Positions 50,272 through 58,689 of a DNA stretch of 64,000 nucleotides are shown in pieces (position 1 is the stretch's first letter; the number at the start of each line of letters is the position of its first letter). Location: NCBI GenBank assembly GCA_033105485.1, contig CP136956.1:1736001-1800000 (forward strand), in the 5' to 3' direction. Made by a program: the position numbers and the translations under genes. The notes beneath the pieces were generated by a model that was not told where the DNA came from, ran no database searches, and worked only from the letters and a program-made list of their open reading frames with translations. This DNA is from LVI-A0039 sp033105485 (GTDB lineage Bacteria; Bacillota_I; Bacilli_A; UBA3375).

Positions 50272-53111
50272 GAATAAAACAACTTAAGTTATCAGGGTTT
50301 AAATCTTTTGCTAACAAAACAGTTATAAACTTTGATGAAAACTTCATTGGAGTTGTTGGACCTAATGGTAGTGGTAAAAGTAACGTAATCGATGCGATTA
50401 GATGGGTATTTGGTGAAAAGTCAAATAAAAGTTTACGTGGGAATAGTAGTAGCGATGTAATTTTCGGGGGAACTGAAAAGCGTAAAAAGCAAAACATTGC
50501 AGAAGTTACAATTGTATTAGACAATACAGATCGTCATTTGGAGTTAGAATTTGATGAAGTAGCTTTTACTCGTCGTTTATATCGAAGTGGGAAAAGTGAA
50601 TATTTAATTAATGGAGTAGAAGCTCGTTATAAAGATATCCAAGAATTAATTTTAGATAAAGGGATTGGAAAAAATGCGTTTTCAATAATCTCACAAGGGA
50701 AAATTGAAGAAATCATTACAACTAGTCCTGAAAACAGAAGGTTGATTGTTGAAGAAGTAGCTGGAATCCTTAAGTATAAGAAGCGTAAAGAGAGCGCACT
50801 GAATAAACTTTCAAAAACGGAAGATAATTTAGAACAAGTATCATTGATATTAAATGAAATCGAAGAACGTCGTATTCCATTAGAACGTCAAGCACAAATT
50901 GCGGAAAAATTCTTAGTTTACAAAGAGCAGTTAGAAACAAAAGAAGTTGAATTACTTGCAACACGTATTAAGAAAAGTGAAGAAGAATACCATGGGTTAA
51001 AAGTAATTACTGATAACGCTAAGCTAGAGTTAATTAAGTTAGAAACGACTGAAACAAACTTAGAACTTGATGAGGAAGAATTGAAGGCTAAAATAAACGA
51101 GCAATCAGTTAAATTAAATCAATTAAATATTCAAGTCAATGACTGTCTACAGAAACTAAGTAGTAAGCGAACTGATTTAAAAGTATTAAAAGAACGTCAA
51201 GCGCTTTTAAGTGAACGTGATGGACGAGAATTTGAACTTGATAACAATATTACTCGTTTACGTGAAGAACTGCATGCGGTTAAACAAGAGTACACACAAC
51301 TTGAATCATACATGAAACTAGCAGCAACTAAAGAACAAGAGTATCAAGATGGTCTTACTAAACTTCGTAGTGAACTTGGAACTGTTAGAATTCGAGAAAA
51401 TGATATTAAAAGTGAACTAAACAAGGTTACCATTCCGTTTGCAACTAGAAAGTTATTAGAAGCAAACTTAAGTGGGGTTCATGGAACAGTTAGTGATAAC
51501 TTTAAAGTCGATTTAAAATATACTGAAGCGATTAGTACTATCATTGGTGGTCGAATGTATGATGTAATCACAGATGATCGAAACTCGGCAACAAAAGCAA
51601 TTAACTATTTAAAGAAAAATCGATTTGGACGTCAAACATTATTACCTCGTGATGCAATGCGTCCAATGAAAATAGATGACGCAACAAAAGCAAAGTTACA
51701 AAATGCTAAGGGTTTTGTTGGAATTGGTATTGATTTAGTTCGCTTTGAGCAAGTCAACCAAAATGTTTTCTCAAACTTATTAGGGAATGTGATAGTTTGT
51801 TCTACGCTAGAAGAAGCTAAGCAAATTGCTTCAAACGTTACTAACCGTTTTCGTATTGTTACACTAGAAGGAGACTTAATTCAAACAAGTGGGGCAATGA
51901 GTGGTGGACGCAGTAAACGTCAAAGTAAGCTTGTCTTAGAGTCAAACTTAGCAAAAGTTAAAAACGAACGAATTAAACTGGATGCAAAGTTTGAAACACT
52001 AAATGAGAAACATGAACAAGCTAGACAAGAATATGTTAGTCGAAAAACAGAATACCAATTATCTAAATCATTATTAGACCGTTTAGAGTCTGATATAAAC
52101 TTAAATAAAATGGAATTACAAGAATTAGGTGTTGATCAAACAACAGATAGTGGAAGTAATGAACTTGAAGTTGCTATTCATGAATTGGAAGCAAAGGCGG
52201 ATAGTTTAAATGTTACTCGAACTAAGCTTGAACTAGAAAAGAATAAGAATAGTGAGAGGGCAGAAGAAGTATTTAGCCAATTGCGTTCATTACGTGAAGA
52301 GATTAGAGAGATTAATAGTGGTCACAGTAACGATAATGTAAGATTAGAACGTTTGGCAATTAGTTTAAAGACTGATACTGCTGTATTACGTGAAGATTAC
52401 AATATGTCAACTGCAATGGCAATTGAAAAAGCAAATGACGATATTAATATCGACGAATATGCAACAGAAGTAAAATCACTTAAATCAAAAATAAGAAACT
52501 TAGGTCCAGTAAATACATTAGCAATTGCTGAATATAAAGAGTTGACTGAAAGATTTGAATTTATTGATACACAACGTGAAGATTTAGTTGTTGCTAAAAA
52601 TAAACTTGAAGATATAATTCGTAAATTAGATGAATTCTTTATCACTGCCTTTGATAAAACGTACAGTAAGTTGCGTGTTGAGTTCCAACATGTATATAAA
52701 GAATTATTTGGTGGAGGTCATGCAGACTTAATCTTAACTAATGAAGATGATTTATTACTATCAGGAGTTGAAATTGTAGCGCAACCACCTGGAAAAAAAT
52801 TACAAACAATATCTTTACTAAGTGGTGGAGAAAAAGCTCTAACGGCGATTGCATTACTATTTGCAATTCTTCGTATTCGTTCTTTACCGTTTGCAATTTT
52901 AGATGAAGTAGAGGCAGCATTAGATGAAGCGAACGTTAAACGTTATGCTCAATATATTAAAGTATTCAGTGAAAGAACACAATTTATTGTGATTACTCAC
53001 AGACAAGGTACAATGGAAATGGTAGATGCCTTATATGGGGTTACAATGCAAGAGAAGGGTGTTTCAACAACTGTAAAAGTATCATTAAAAGAGGGGGCAT
53101 CATATGCTTAA
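50268..53111 (+). CDS. smc: Chromosome segregation protein SMC, shortened arms
   Basis: SMC forms the condensin ring with ScpA and ScpB. Head: Walker A GPNGSGKSNVIDAI (about 32), signature LLSGGEKALTAIALLFA (about 852) and Walker B FAILDEVEAALDEANV. The hinge lies at about 400-550 (GVHGTVSDNFKVD to SGAMSGGRSKRQ). Coiled-coil arms span about 165-395 and 550-790. The total is 947 residues against about 1180 in Bacillus; the loss is in the arms, not in head or hinge. Both ATPase halves are intact, so it should be active. It follows rnc by overlap and precedes ftsY by overlap. Confidence 0.95.
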   Translation: MRIKQLKLSGFKSFANKTVINFDENFIGVVGPNGSGKSNVIDAIRWVFGEKSNKSLRGNSSSDVIFGGTEKRKKQNIAEVTIVLDNTDRHLELEFDEVAFTRRLYRSGKSEYLINGVEARYKDIQELILDKGIGKNAFSIISQGKIEEIITTSPENRRLIVEEVAGILKYKKRKESALNKLSKTEDNLEQVSLILNEIEERRIPLERQAQIAEKFLVYKEQLETKEVELLATRIKKSEEEYHGLKVITDNAKLELIKLETTETNLELDEEELKAKINEQSVKLNQLNIQVNDCLQKLSSKRTDLKVLKERQALLSERDGREFELDNNITRLREELHAVKQEYTQLESYMKLAATKEQEYQDGLTKLRSELGTVRIRENDIKSELNKVTIPFATRKLLEANLSGVHGTVSDNFKVDLKYTEAISTIIGGRMYDVITDDRNSATKAINYLKKNRFGRQTLLPRDAMRPMKIDDATKAKLQNAKGFVGIGIDLVRFEQVNQNVFSNLLGNVIVCSTLEEAKQIASNVTNRFRIVTLEGDLIQTSGAMSGGRSKRQSKLVLESNLAKVKNERIKLDAKFETLNEKHEQARQEYVSRKTEYQLSKSLLDRLESDINLNKMELQELGVDQTTDSGSNELEVAIHELEAKADSLNVTRTKLELEKNKNSERAEEVFSQLRSLREEIREINSGHSNDNVRLERLAISLKTDTAVLREDYNMSTAMAIEKANDDINIDEYATEVKSLKSKIRNLGPVNTLAIAEYKELTERFEFIDTQREDLVVAKNKLEDIIRKLDEFFITAFDKTYSKLRVEFQHVYKELFGGGHADLILTNEDDLLLSGVEIVAQPPGKKLQTISLLSGGEKALTAIALLFAILRIRSLPFAILDEVEAALDEANVKRYAQYIKVFSERTQFIVITHRQGTMEMVDALYGVTMQEKGVSTTVKVSLKEGASYA

Positions 53112-54045
53112 TAGATTTAAAGAAGCTTTCGATGCAGCTAAAATGCATTATGGAATTGGTGTAAGTCAAACTTTTACTAGTTTCTCAAATGAGATTAATA
53201 AATTATTAGTCGACCGTGAGTTCTTTGATGAAGAGTTCTTCGAGGATTTTGAAGAAACATTAATTGAATTAGATATTATGCCAAACTTAGCAATTACGAT
53301 TGCAAGTGAAGTAGAAAAGAAAATTTATAACAAACATGTAAAGAAAGAGGACTTCAACAATGCAGTAGCTGATGTAATTGCCGACTTAGTGCACTTACAA
53401 ACAGATACACTTGAAGTGGAAGAAGACATCCTAAACGTTTGGCTTGTTGTTGGAGTTAATGGAGTTGGTAAAACTACTACAATTAGTAAGATTACAAATA
53501 AGCATTTAGATGTTAATCCATTACTAGCTGCAGCAGATACATTTAGAGCTGGTGCGATTGAACAATTAAATCAGTGGGCTCAACGTTTAGATGTTGACAT
53601 TGTTAAAACTCATCAAGGACATGCTCCTAGTGCAGTGGTATACGATGCAATGGATCGTGCAATAGAGGAAAAAAGAAATTTACTAATTTGTGATACCTCT
53701 GGACGTTTACATAACAAAGCTGACCTTATGGTTGAACTTGAAAAAATTCATAGAATCATCAATGAGAAAACATCTGATAAAGTAAAATTAAAAACTGTTC
53801 TAGTTCTTGATGGGACCGCGGGTAAAAATACTTTAGAACAAGCTAAAGCATTCAATGAGATTACTAAATTAGATGGGGTAATTATTACTAAGTTAGATTC
53901 TGGTGGAAAAGCTGGTATGATTATTAACATATCATATGAATTAAATGTACCTATTTACTACTTGACAACAGGTGAACAAATCGAAGATATTAAGTCATTT
54001 GACGTTGATAATTATTTAGAAGCGTTGTTTAATAGTGAATCTTAA
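53104..54045 (+). CDS. ftsY: Signal recognition particle receptor FtsY
   Basis: FtsY docks SRP-ribosome complexes at the membrane. The 313-residue protein is the NG core with a short N-terminus. G motifs: GVNGVGKTTTISKI, AADTFRAGAIEQL, CDTSGRLHNKADLM, ITKLDSGGKAG. GAGGGGG (within smc) precedes ATG 53104. It overlaps ylxM by 11 bases. Confidence 0.96.
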   Translation: MLNRFKEAFDAAKMHYGIGVSQTFTSFSNEINKLLVDREFFDEEFFEDFEETLIELDIMPNLAITIASEVEKKIYNKHVKKEDFNNAVADVIADLVHLQTDTLEVEEDILNVWLVVGVNGVGKTTTISKITNKHLDVNPLLAAADTFRAGAIEQLNQWAQRLDVDIVKTHQGHAPSAVVYDAMDRAIEEKRNLLICDTSGRLHNKADLMVELEKIHRIINEKTSDKVKLKTVLVLDGTAGKNTLEQAKAFNEITKLDGVIITKLDSGGKAGMIINISYELNVPIYYLTTGEQIEDIKSFDVDNYLEALFNSES

Positions 54046-54328
54046 TAAACGATTAGAATTAACAGAACTGTATGAAATATATAGTTCTTTACTTACAAAT
54101 AAACAGTGTCAAATCTTTGAAATGTATTATGATGATGATTATTCAATAAATGAAATTTGTGAAATCTTAGAGATCACAAAAAATGGTGTATATAATAGTT
54201 TAAAACAAACAGAAAAAAAATTAGCAGACTATGAAGCTAAATTACAAATAAACAAAAAATATGAAGAAAACTGTCAGCTGTTACGTGATCATAATATTGA
54301 TCAACAAATAGTTGAAAAGATCAAATAG
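54035..54328 (+). CDS. ylxM: YlxM-like helix-turn-helix protein (SRP operon)
   Basis: A 97-residue protein with a sigma-70 region-4-like helix-turn-helix: YSSLLTNKQCQIFEMYYDDD followed by SINEICEILEITKNGVYNSL. This matches YlxM (UPF0122), always found with ffh and ftsY in Bacillota; in Streptococcus it stimulates Ffh. It starts at GTG 54035 within ftsY, with no strong ribosome binding site, so translation depends on coupling. ffh follows 8 bases later. Confidence 0.9.
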   Translation: MNLNKRLELTELYEIYSSLLTNKQCQIFEMYYDDDYSINEICEILEITKNGVYNSLKQTEKKLADYEAKLQINKKYEENCQLLRDHNIDQQIVEKIK

Positions 54329-54336
54329 GAGAAAAG

Positions 54337-55686
54337 ATGGACTTAATGGGTGTGTTTTCAGATAAACTACAAAATAGTTTAGATGATTTAACAAGAAAAA
54401 AGAACATTACAGAAGATGACGTTAAACAGACGGTTAAAGAAATTCGTTTAATTTTATTAGAAGCAGATGTTAACTATAGTGTTGCCAAGAATTTCTGTAA
54501 TGTTATTCGTGAAAAAGCATTAAATGAAGATGTATTAAAAGGTTTAGATCCTCAAGAACAGATTATTAAAATCGTACGTGATGAAATGATTAACTTACTT
54601 GAAGGTGACAATGAACTTACTTTTGAAGAAAACAACATCATGATGATGGTTGGTCTTCAAGGGAGTGGTAAAACGACAACTACTGGTAAGTTAGCAAACT
54701 TCTTAAGAAAGAAAAAAAGATTTAAAAAGCCTTTACTAGTTGCTTGTGATATTTATCGTCCAGCGGCTATCGATCAATTAGTAACATTAGGTAAGCAACT
54801 AGCTGTGGATGTTTATCTAGAACGTGATAATACAGACGTTGTTGAGATTGCATCTAACGCAAGAAAGTTCGCTAGCGAAAACGGTCACGATTTAATTATT
54901 ATTGATACGGCTGGGCGTATGCACGTTGATACTGAACTGATGGATGAATTAAAGCGTTTAGAAGAAGCGTTTAATCCTTCTGAAACATTATTAGTATTAG
55001 ATGGTACTGTCGGTCAAATGGCGATTGAAGTTGCTGATAACTTTAGTCAGTATGTTAATATTACTGGTTTAGTTTTCACGAAAATGGATGGTGACACTCG
55101 TGGTGGTGGAGTATTATCTGTTAAACAAACAACTGGAAAAGACATTAAGTTCTTAGGGGTTAGTGAAAAATTAGACGGACTAGAAGAATTCAATCCTGAA
55201 CGTGTAGTATCTCGTATTTTAGGTATGGGAGATGTTCTTGGGTTAATCGAAAAAGCTGAAGAATTAGATACTGAAGAAAACATGAAGATGGCTGAAAGAA
55301 TGATGGAAGGGAATTTTGACTTAAATGACTTCTTAAAACAAATCAACATGTTAAACAAACTTGGTGGTCTTAAAGGGATTATGAAGATGATTCCAGGGAT
55401 GAACAAGATTGACATTTCAGGTTTGGATGAAAAAGAAATTGATAAAGTAAAAGCAATTATCTTATCAATGACTCCAGAAGAACGTGAAAAGCCTTCAATT
55501 TTAAATGCTAAACGTAGAATTAGAATTGCTAAAGGTAGCGGAACTGAAGTATCGGACATTAATCGTATGATCAAAGGTTACGACCAAATGAAAAAAATGA
55601 TGAAGTCAATGGGTAATATGGATATGAGTAATATGGATCTAAACAAAATGAAAAACTCGAATGGTTTTAATAACTTTTTAAGATAA
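54337..55686 (+). CDS. ffh: Signal recognition particle GTPase Ffh
   Basis: The protein part of SRP, 449 residues. N domain, then G motifs GLQGSGKTTTTGKLA, CDIYRPAAIDQL, DTAGRMHVDTELM and FTKMDGDTRGGG. The Met-rich M domain binds SRP RNA and signal peptides (MIPGMNKI, RRIRIAKGSGTEVSDINRMI, ending in a Met/Asn repeat). AGGAGAA precedes ATG 54337. The SRP RNA gene is not in the window. Confidence 0.97.
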   Translation: MDLMGVFSDKLQNSLDDLTRKKNITEDDVKQTVKEIRLILLEADVNYSVAKNFCNVIREKALNEDVLKGLDPQEQIIKIVRDEMINLLEGDNELTFEENNIMMMVGLQGSGKTTTTGKLANFLRKKKRFKKPLLVACDIYRPAAIDQLVTLGKQLAVDVYLERDNTDVVEIASNARKFASENGHDLIIIDTAGRMHVDTELMDELKRLEEAFNPSETLLVLDGTVGQMAIEVADNFSQYVNITGLVFTKMDGDTRGGGVLSVKQTTGKDIKFLGVSEKLDGLEEFNPERVVSRILGMGDVLGLIEKAEELDTEENMKMAERMMEGNFDLNDFLKQINMLNKLGGLKGIMKMIPGMNKIDISGLDEKEIDKVKAIILSMTPEEREKPSILNAKRRIRIAKGSGTEVSDINRMIKGYDQMKKMMKSMGNMDMSNMDLNKMKNSNGFNNFLR

Positions 55687-55694
55687 GGAGAATG

Positions 55695-56273
55695 ATGGAA
55701 TATATTTTAGCAAGCAACAATCAAGGGAAAATTAGTGAATTAAAATCACTACTAAACATCGATATAAAATCACTTAATGATTTAGGATTAGATGATGATA
55801 TTGAAGAATTTGGTTTAACGTTTGAGCAAAATGCATTAATTAAAGCCCAAGCGATTGCTGCTAAATTTCCAGAAGCAATAGTTATCAGTGATGACAGTGG
55901 TCTTGAAGTTAAAGCATTAGATAATGCCCCTGGTGTTTACTCAAAACGCTTTAGTGGTGCAACAACAAATGTTGATGCAACTAATAATATTTTTTTATTA
56001 GAAAAGATGACTGGAATCGAAGAGCGAAGTGCAAGATTTAGAACTGTACTTTGTGTATATTCTGAAAAGTACAATCTATGTCACTTTTTCAACGGTATTG
56101 TTGAAGGTCATATTTCAACAACAATCGAAGGTGAGAATGGTTTTGGATATGATCCATTATTTATTTATCAAGGAACAAGTTTTGCAAACATGTCGAAAGA
56201 ACAAAAGAGTAGTGTCTCACATCGTGGGAACGCACTTAGAAAACTTGTAGAATCTGGAGTCTTAAATGTATAG
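55695..56273 (+). CDS. rdgB: XTP/dITP pyrophosphatase (RdgB/HAM1)
   Basis: Removes deaminated purine nucleotides from the pool. The 192-residue protein has ILASNNQGKISEL, SDDSGLEVKALDNAPGVYSKRFSG and GFGYDPLF, all family signatures. ATG 55695 is preferred over ATG 55692 for spacing to AAGGAG (55685-55690). It overlaps ispD by 8 bases. Confidence 0.93.
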   Translation: MEYILASNNQGKISELKSLLNIDIKSLNDLGLDDDIEEFGLTFEQNALIKAQAIAAKFPEAIVISDDSGLEVKALDNAPGVYSKRFSGATTNVDATNNIFLLEKMTGIEERSARFRTVLCVYSEKYNLCHFFNGIVEGHISTTIEGENGFGYDPLFIYQGTSFANMSKEQKSSVSHRGNALRKLVESGVLNV

Positions 56274-56901
56274 TGCAGTAATAACAGCCGCCGGAAGTGG
56301 TACACGTGCTGGTCTTGGTTATAATAAAATGTTATATAAAATGGATGGTGTTACTTTAATCGAAAAGTCTGTTGCTATCTTTGCAAACAATAGCCTTTTT
56401 AATGATATTATTGTTACAGTAAGCAAAAATGATTTAGATACGTATAAACAATTGCTTGTAAATTATAATGTTAAATTTATCATTGGTGGTCAAGAGCGAA
56501 TGAATAGTGTGGCTAATGGTGTTAGTCAAGCGCTTAATTCTACCGTTTTTGTTCATGATGGAGCACGTATCTTTTTAGACGATGAGCTAATAAATAGATT
56601 GGTTCAATTTCCAGAAGAGTATGACGGTTTAGCTTTAGCAACTCAAGCTATAGATACAACCTTATTAGTTAAGGGGAACCGTATCGAGAAAGTACTTGAT
56701 CGATCATCATTATTTAATATGCAAACGCCACAAGTCGTGAACAAGCAAGTTTATGATAAGTGCTATGAGCAAGCGATAAGTGAACAATTACTGTTTACTG
56801 ATGAAGTAAGTATGTTAACTCATTATAATTATGATTGTAAAATTGTAGTTAGTGAAAGTTATAATAAAAAAATGACAACACCACAAGATTTCGAGGTATA
56901 A
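56266..56901 (+). CDS. ispD: 2-C-methyl-D-erythritol 4-phosphate cytidylyltransferase IspD
   Basis: Third step of the MEP isoprenoid pathway: CTP plus MEP gives CDP-ME. The 211-residue protein has AVITAAGSGTRAGLGYNKM, FIIGGQERMNSVANG, VHDGAR, DRSSLFNMQTPQV and TDEVSML. Together with the IspE domain at 59 kb it shows an MEP pathway. It has no IspF domain. Confidence 0.93.
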   Translation: MYSAVITAAGSGTRAGLGYNKMLYKMDGVTLIEKSVAIFANNSLFNDIIVTVSKNDLDTYKQLLVNYNVKFIIGGQERMNSVANGVSQALNSTVFVHDGARIFLDDELINRLVQFPEEYDGLALATQAIDTTLLVKGNRIEKVLDRSSLFNMQTPQVVNKQVYDKCYEQAISEQLLFTDEVSMLTHYNYDCKIVVSESYNKKMTTPQDFEV

Positions 56902-56902
56902 G

Positions 56903-57448
56903 ATGAAAAATATTCTTAAGACAACACCGATTCAAAATGAACTAATTTTGAACTATGCAAATTATCAACTAACAGAGCAAGAATTAATTTGTATTTGTCA
57001 AATGATAACAATTGACCCACTACTTGTTGATCTGATTACTTTTTTAAGAATCTCACACAATAGCAAACCTCTTATTTCTAGTTTAGTTAATAAGAAAGTG
57101 GTAAAATTAGTTGATGTTGATGGCAAAATGATGATAAATCTAAATGGATTATATGATCTTATTTCAGGAGAACGAACTGAATATAAACAAGTTGGACTAA
57201 GTAATGATCAGATTGATAAGCTAAACCATATTTTTAATAAAAAAATGAATCCGAATGAGGTTCTAAAAATTAATTCGTGGATAGCAGCTGGGGCTGACTT
57301 TACTAAAATAGAAGAAGCAATTTACATTGCTTTAGCTAAGGGAATAACAAACTTAAATTACATTGAGAAAATTATTGTCAATGCTAATTCAACAACCGAG
57401 GAAGTTGTAAAAAAAGAGAGTCCAGTTAAGCGTAATTGGACATATTAG
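56903..57448 (+). CDS. DnaD-domain primosomal protein
   Basis: A 181-residue protein with the two-domain build of DnaD. The N-terminal winged helix (about 15-75, YQLTEQELICICQMI) is followed by a DnaD C-terminal domain (about 120-165) with the typical KGITNLNYIEKIIVN; the usual YxxxIxxxW motif ends in Asn-Ala, not Trp. In Bacillus, DnaD loads helicase at the origin and at stalled forks with DnaB and PriA. priA lies 2.5 kb downstream. GAGGTATAAG precedes ATG 56903. It may be DnaD itself or a paralogue. Confidence 0.78.
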   Translation: MKNILKTTPIQNELILNYANYQLTEQELICICQMITIDPLLVDLITFLRISHNSKPLISSLVNKKVVKLVDVDGKMMINLNGLYDLISGERTEYKQVGLSNDQIDKLNHIFNKKMNPNEVLKINSWIAAGADFTKIEEAIYIALAKGITNLNYIEKIIVNANSTTEEVVKKESPVKRNWTY

Positions 57449-57455
57449 GAGTAAA

Positions 57456-58142
57456 ATGATAAGAAGTGTATACACAAATGCCGAATTAAAGAAAGTTGCA
57501 AAATATCAAAAGTTTGTAATGTTACGTACTTTTAATAGTTTGGTTATAACTATTCTTGCGATTTTCATAACATTTAATGCAATAACGCTTGTAAAGACAA
57601 ATCCATTACAAGGATTAATTTACTTCTTAGCATTTTCATTTGTTATTTATATTGTAGTAGCAATGCATAATAAATCATTTTATGGATTATTCACACCGAT
57701 GAAATTATATCAAGAACATATTATGATAGTAATTAAGAATAATAAGGGAAAATTAGGCTTATTAGCAATTGTCAATACGTTATTTTTAACAGTACTTGTG
57801 TACTTTGTTATTACGCATAATATTATTGTAATCGGGGTATTCGCAGTAATTACACTATTAATTCATTTGACATTTATCGACTTAAATGACGTATCTAAAA
57901 TTGCTAAAAAAGCTAGTAAGTTTGATATTGATATTGATGATTACCGTTTATGTGATAATGATATTTTTGAAAATCTGACAACAGGTCAAGCATATTATGT
58001 ACATAGTGTTCGAGAAGAACTTGTTGCTTTTATTGCACTTAATAAAGAATTAACTGCAACCGAATTTAAGCAAAAATTAGATCGAGAAGAATATTTACTT
58101 GTTACGATGATTTCGAAACAAATGGAAAGATTTGGAAAATAG
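57456..58142 (+). CDS. Membrane protein of unknown function
   Basis: I do not recognise this 228-residue protein. Four membrane helices occupy about 25-46, 52-71, 100-119 and 122-141, followed by an 85-residue soluble tail with mixed charge (KFDIDIDDYRLCDNDIF, LTATEFKQKLDREEYL). No catalytic motif is evident. AGGAG precedes ATG 57456, 7 bases after the dnaD-like gene. A hairpin follows its stop. Confidence 0.72.
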   Translation: MIRSVYTNAELKKVAKYQKFVMLRTFNSLVITILAIFITFNAITLVKTNPLQGLIYFLAFSFVIYIVVAMHNKSFYGLFTPMKLYQEHIMIVIKNNKGKLGLLAIVNTLFLTVLVYFVITHNIIVIGVFAVITLLIHLTFIDLNDVSKIAKKASKFDIDIDDYRLCDNDIFENLTTGQAYYVHSVREELVAFIALNKELTATEFKQKLDREEYLLVTMISKQMERFGK

Positions 58143-58143
58143 T

Positions 58144-58163
58144 GGATGATATTTATATCATCC
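58144..58163 (+). terminator. Hairpin after the membrane-protein gene, weak terminator
   Basis: GGATGATAT (58144-58152) pairs perfectly with ATATCATCC (58155-58163). The following bases CTTTAC are not a proper U tract, so it may be an mRNA-stabilising hairpin or an attenuator. It separates the rnc operon from tsaB. Confidence 0.45.
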
Positions 58164-58188
58164 CTTTACTAATATAATGGAGGTAATT

Positions 58189-58689
58189 ATGAAATTACTT
58201 ATTGATACAACAACAAAGTATGTAACTATTGTTACTTTTGATGATACTAGAATCTTAAAGTCAATTCAGTATGAAGGTAATAATAATCATACGACAACAA
58301 TTTATGAACATTTATCTAAACTTGATTTTGAAGCGATTCGAGAGATATATGTAACTGCTGGACCTGGTAGTTATACTGGAGTGCGAATCGGTGTTTTAGT
58401 TGCTAAAACTCTAGCGCAAGAAATTAATGCAAAATTATTTAAAATTAACACTCTTAACTTGTTCTATGCTGGTTTTAAAAATGATGTATTATTAGATGCT
58501 CGTGGAAAAAAATATTTCAAGTATGATGGAAATGAATATACATTTGTTGGATATGACGATGTTACTTCTGAAACGATTATTGATGGTTATATTAATCCAG
58601 ATTGGTTACTTGACTCGACTGTTATTACTCAGTTCGAAGAATGTCATCCTTTAAACTTAGAAATCGAATACTTAAAGGAAGCAATATGA
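58189..58689 (+). CDS. tsaB: tRNA t6A biosynthesis protein TsaB, short form
   Basis: TsaB partners TsaD in making threonylcarbamoyl-adenosine at tRNA position 37. The 166-residue protein has LLIDTTTKYVTI and the signature TAGPGSYTGVRIGVLVAKTLA. Usual length is 220-230 residues; the C-terminal ASKHA half is reduced. ATG 58189 has a perfect GGAGGT (58179-58184). The stop is TGA, one of two in the window, overlapping the next ATG by 3 bases. tsaD and tsaE are not present here. Confidence 0.88.
   Translation: MKLLIDTTTKYVTIVTFDDTRILKSIQYEGNNNHTTTIYEHLSKLDFEAIREIYVTAGPGSYTGVRIGVLVAKTLAQEINAKLFKINTLNLFYAGFKNDVLLDARGKKYFKYDGNEYTFVGYDDVTSETIIDGYINPDWLLDSTVITQFEECHPLNLEIEYLKEAI

Noticed and set aside
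55047..55574. Open frame of 175 codons on the - strand inside ffh
   Set aside because: Shadow of ffh, Ser-rich composition, no ribosome binding site or promoter.
58165..58184. TATAAT at 58173-58178 as promoter of tsaB
   Set aside because: It abuts the ribosome binding site, so transcription would start inside it; no TG extension or -35 was seen.
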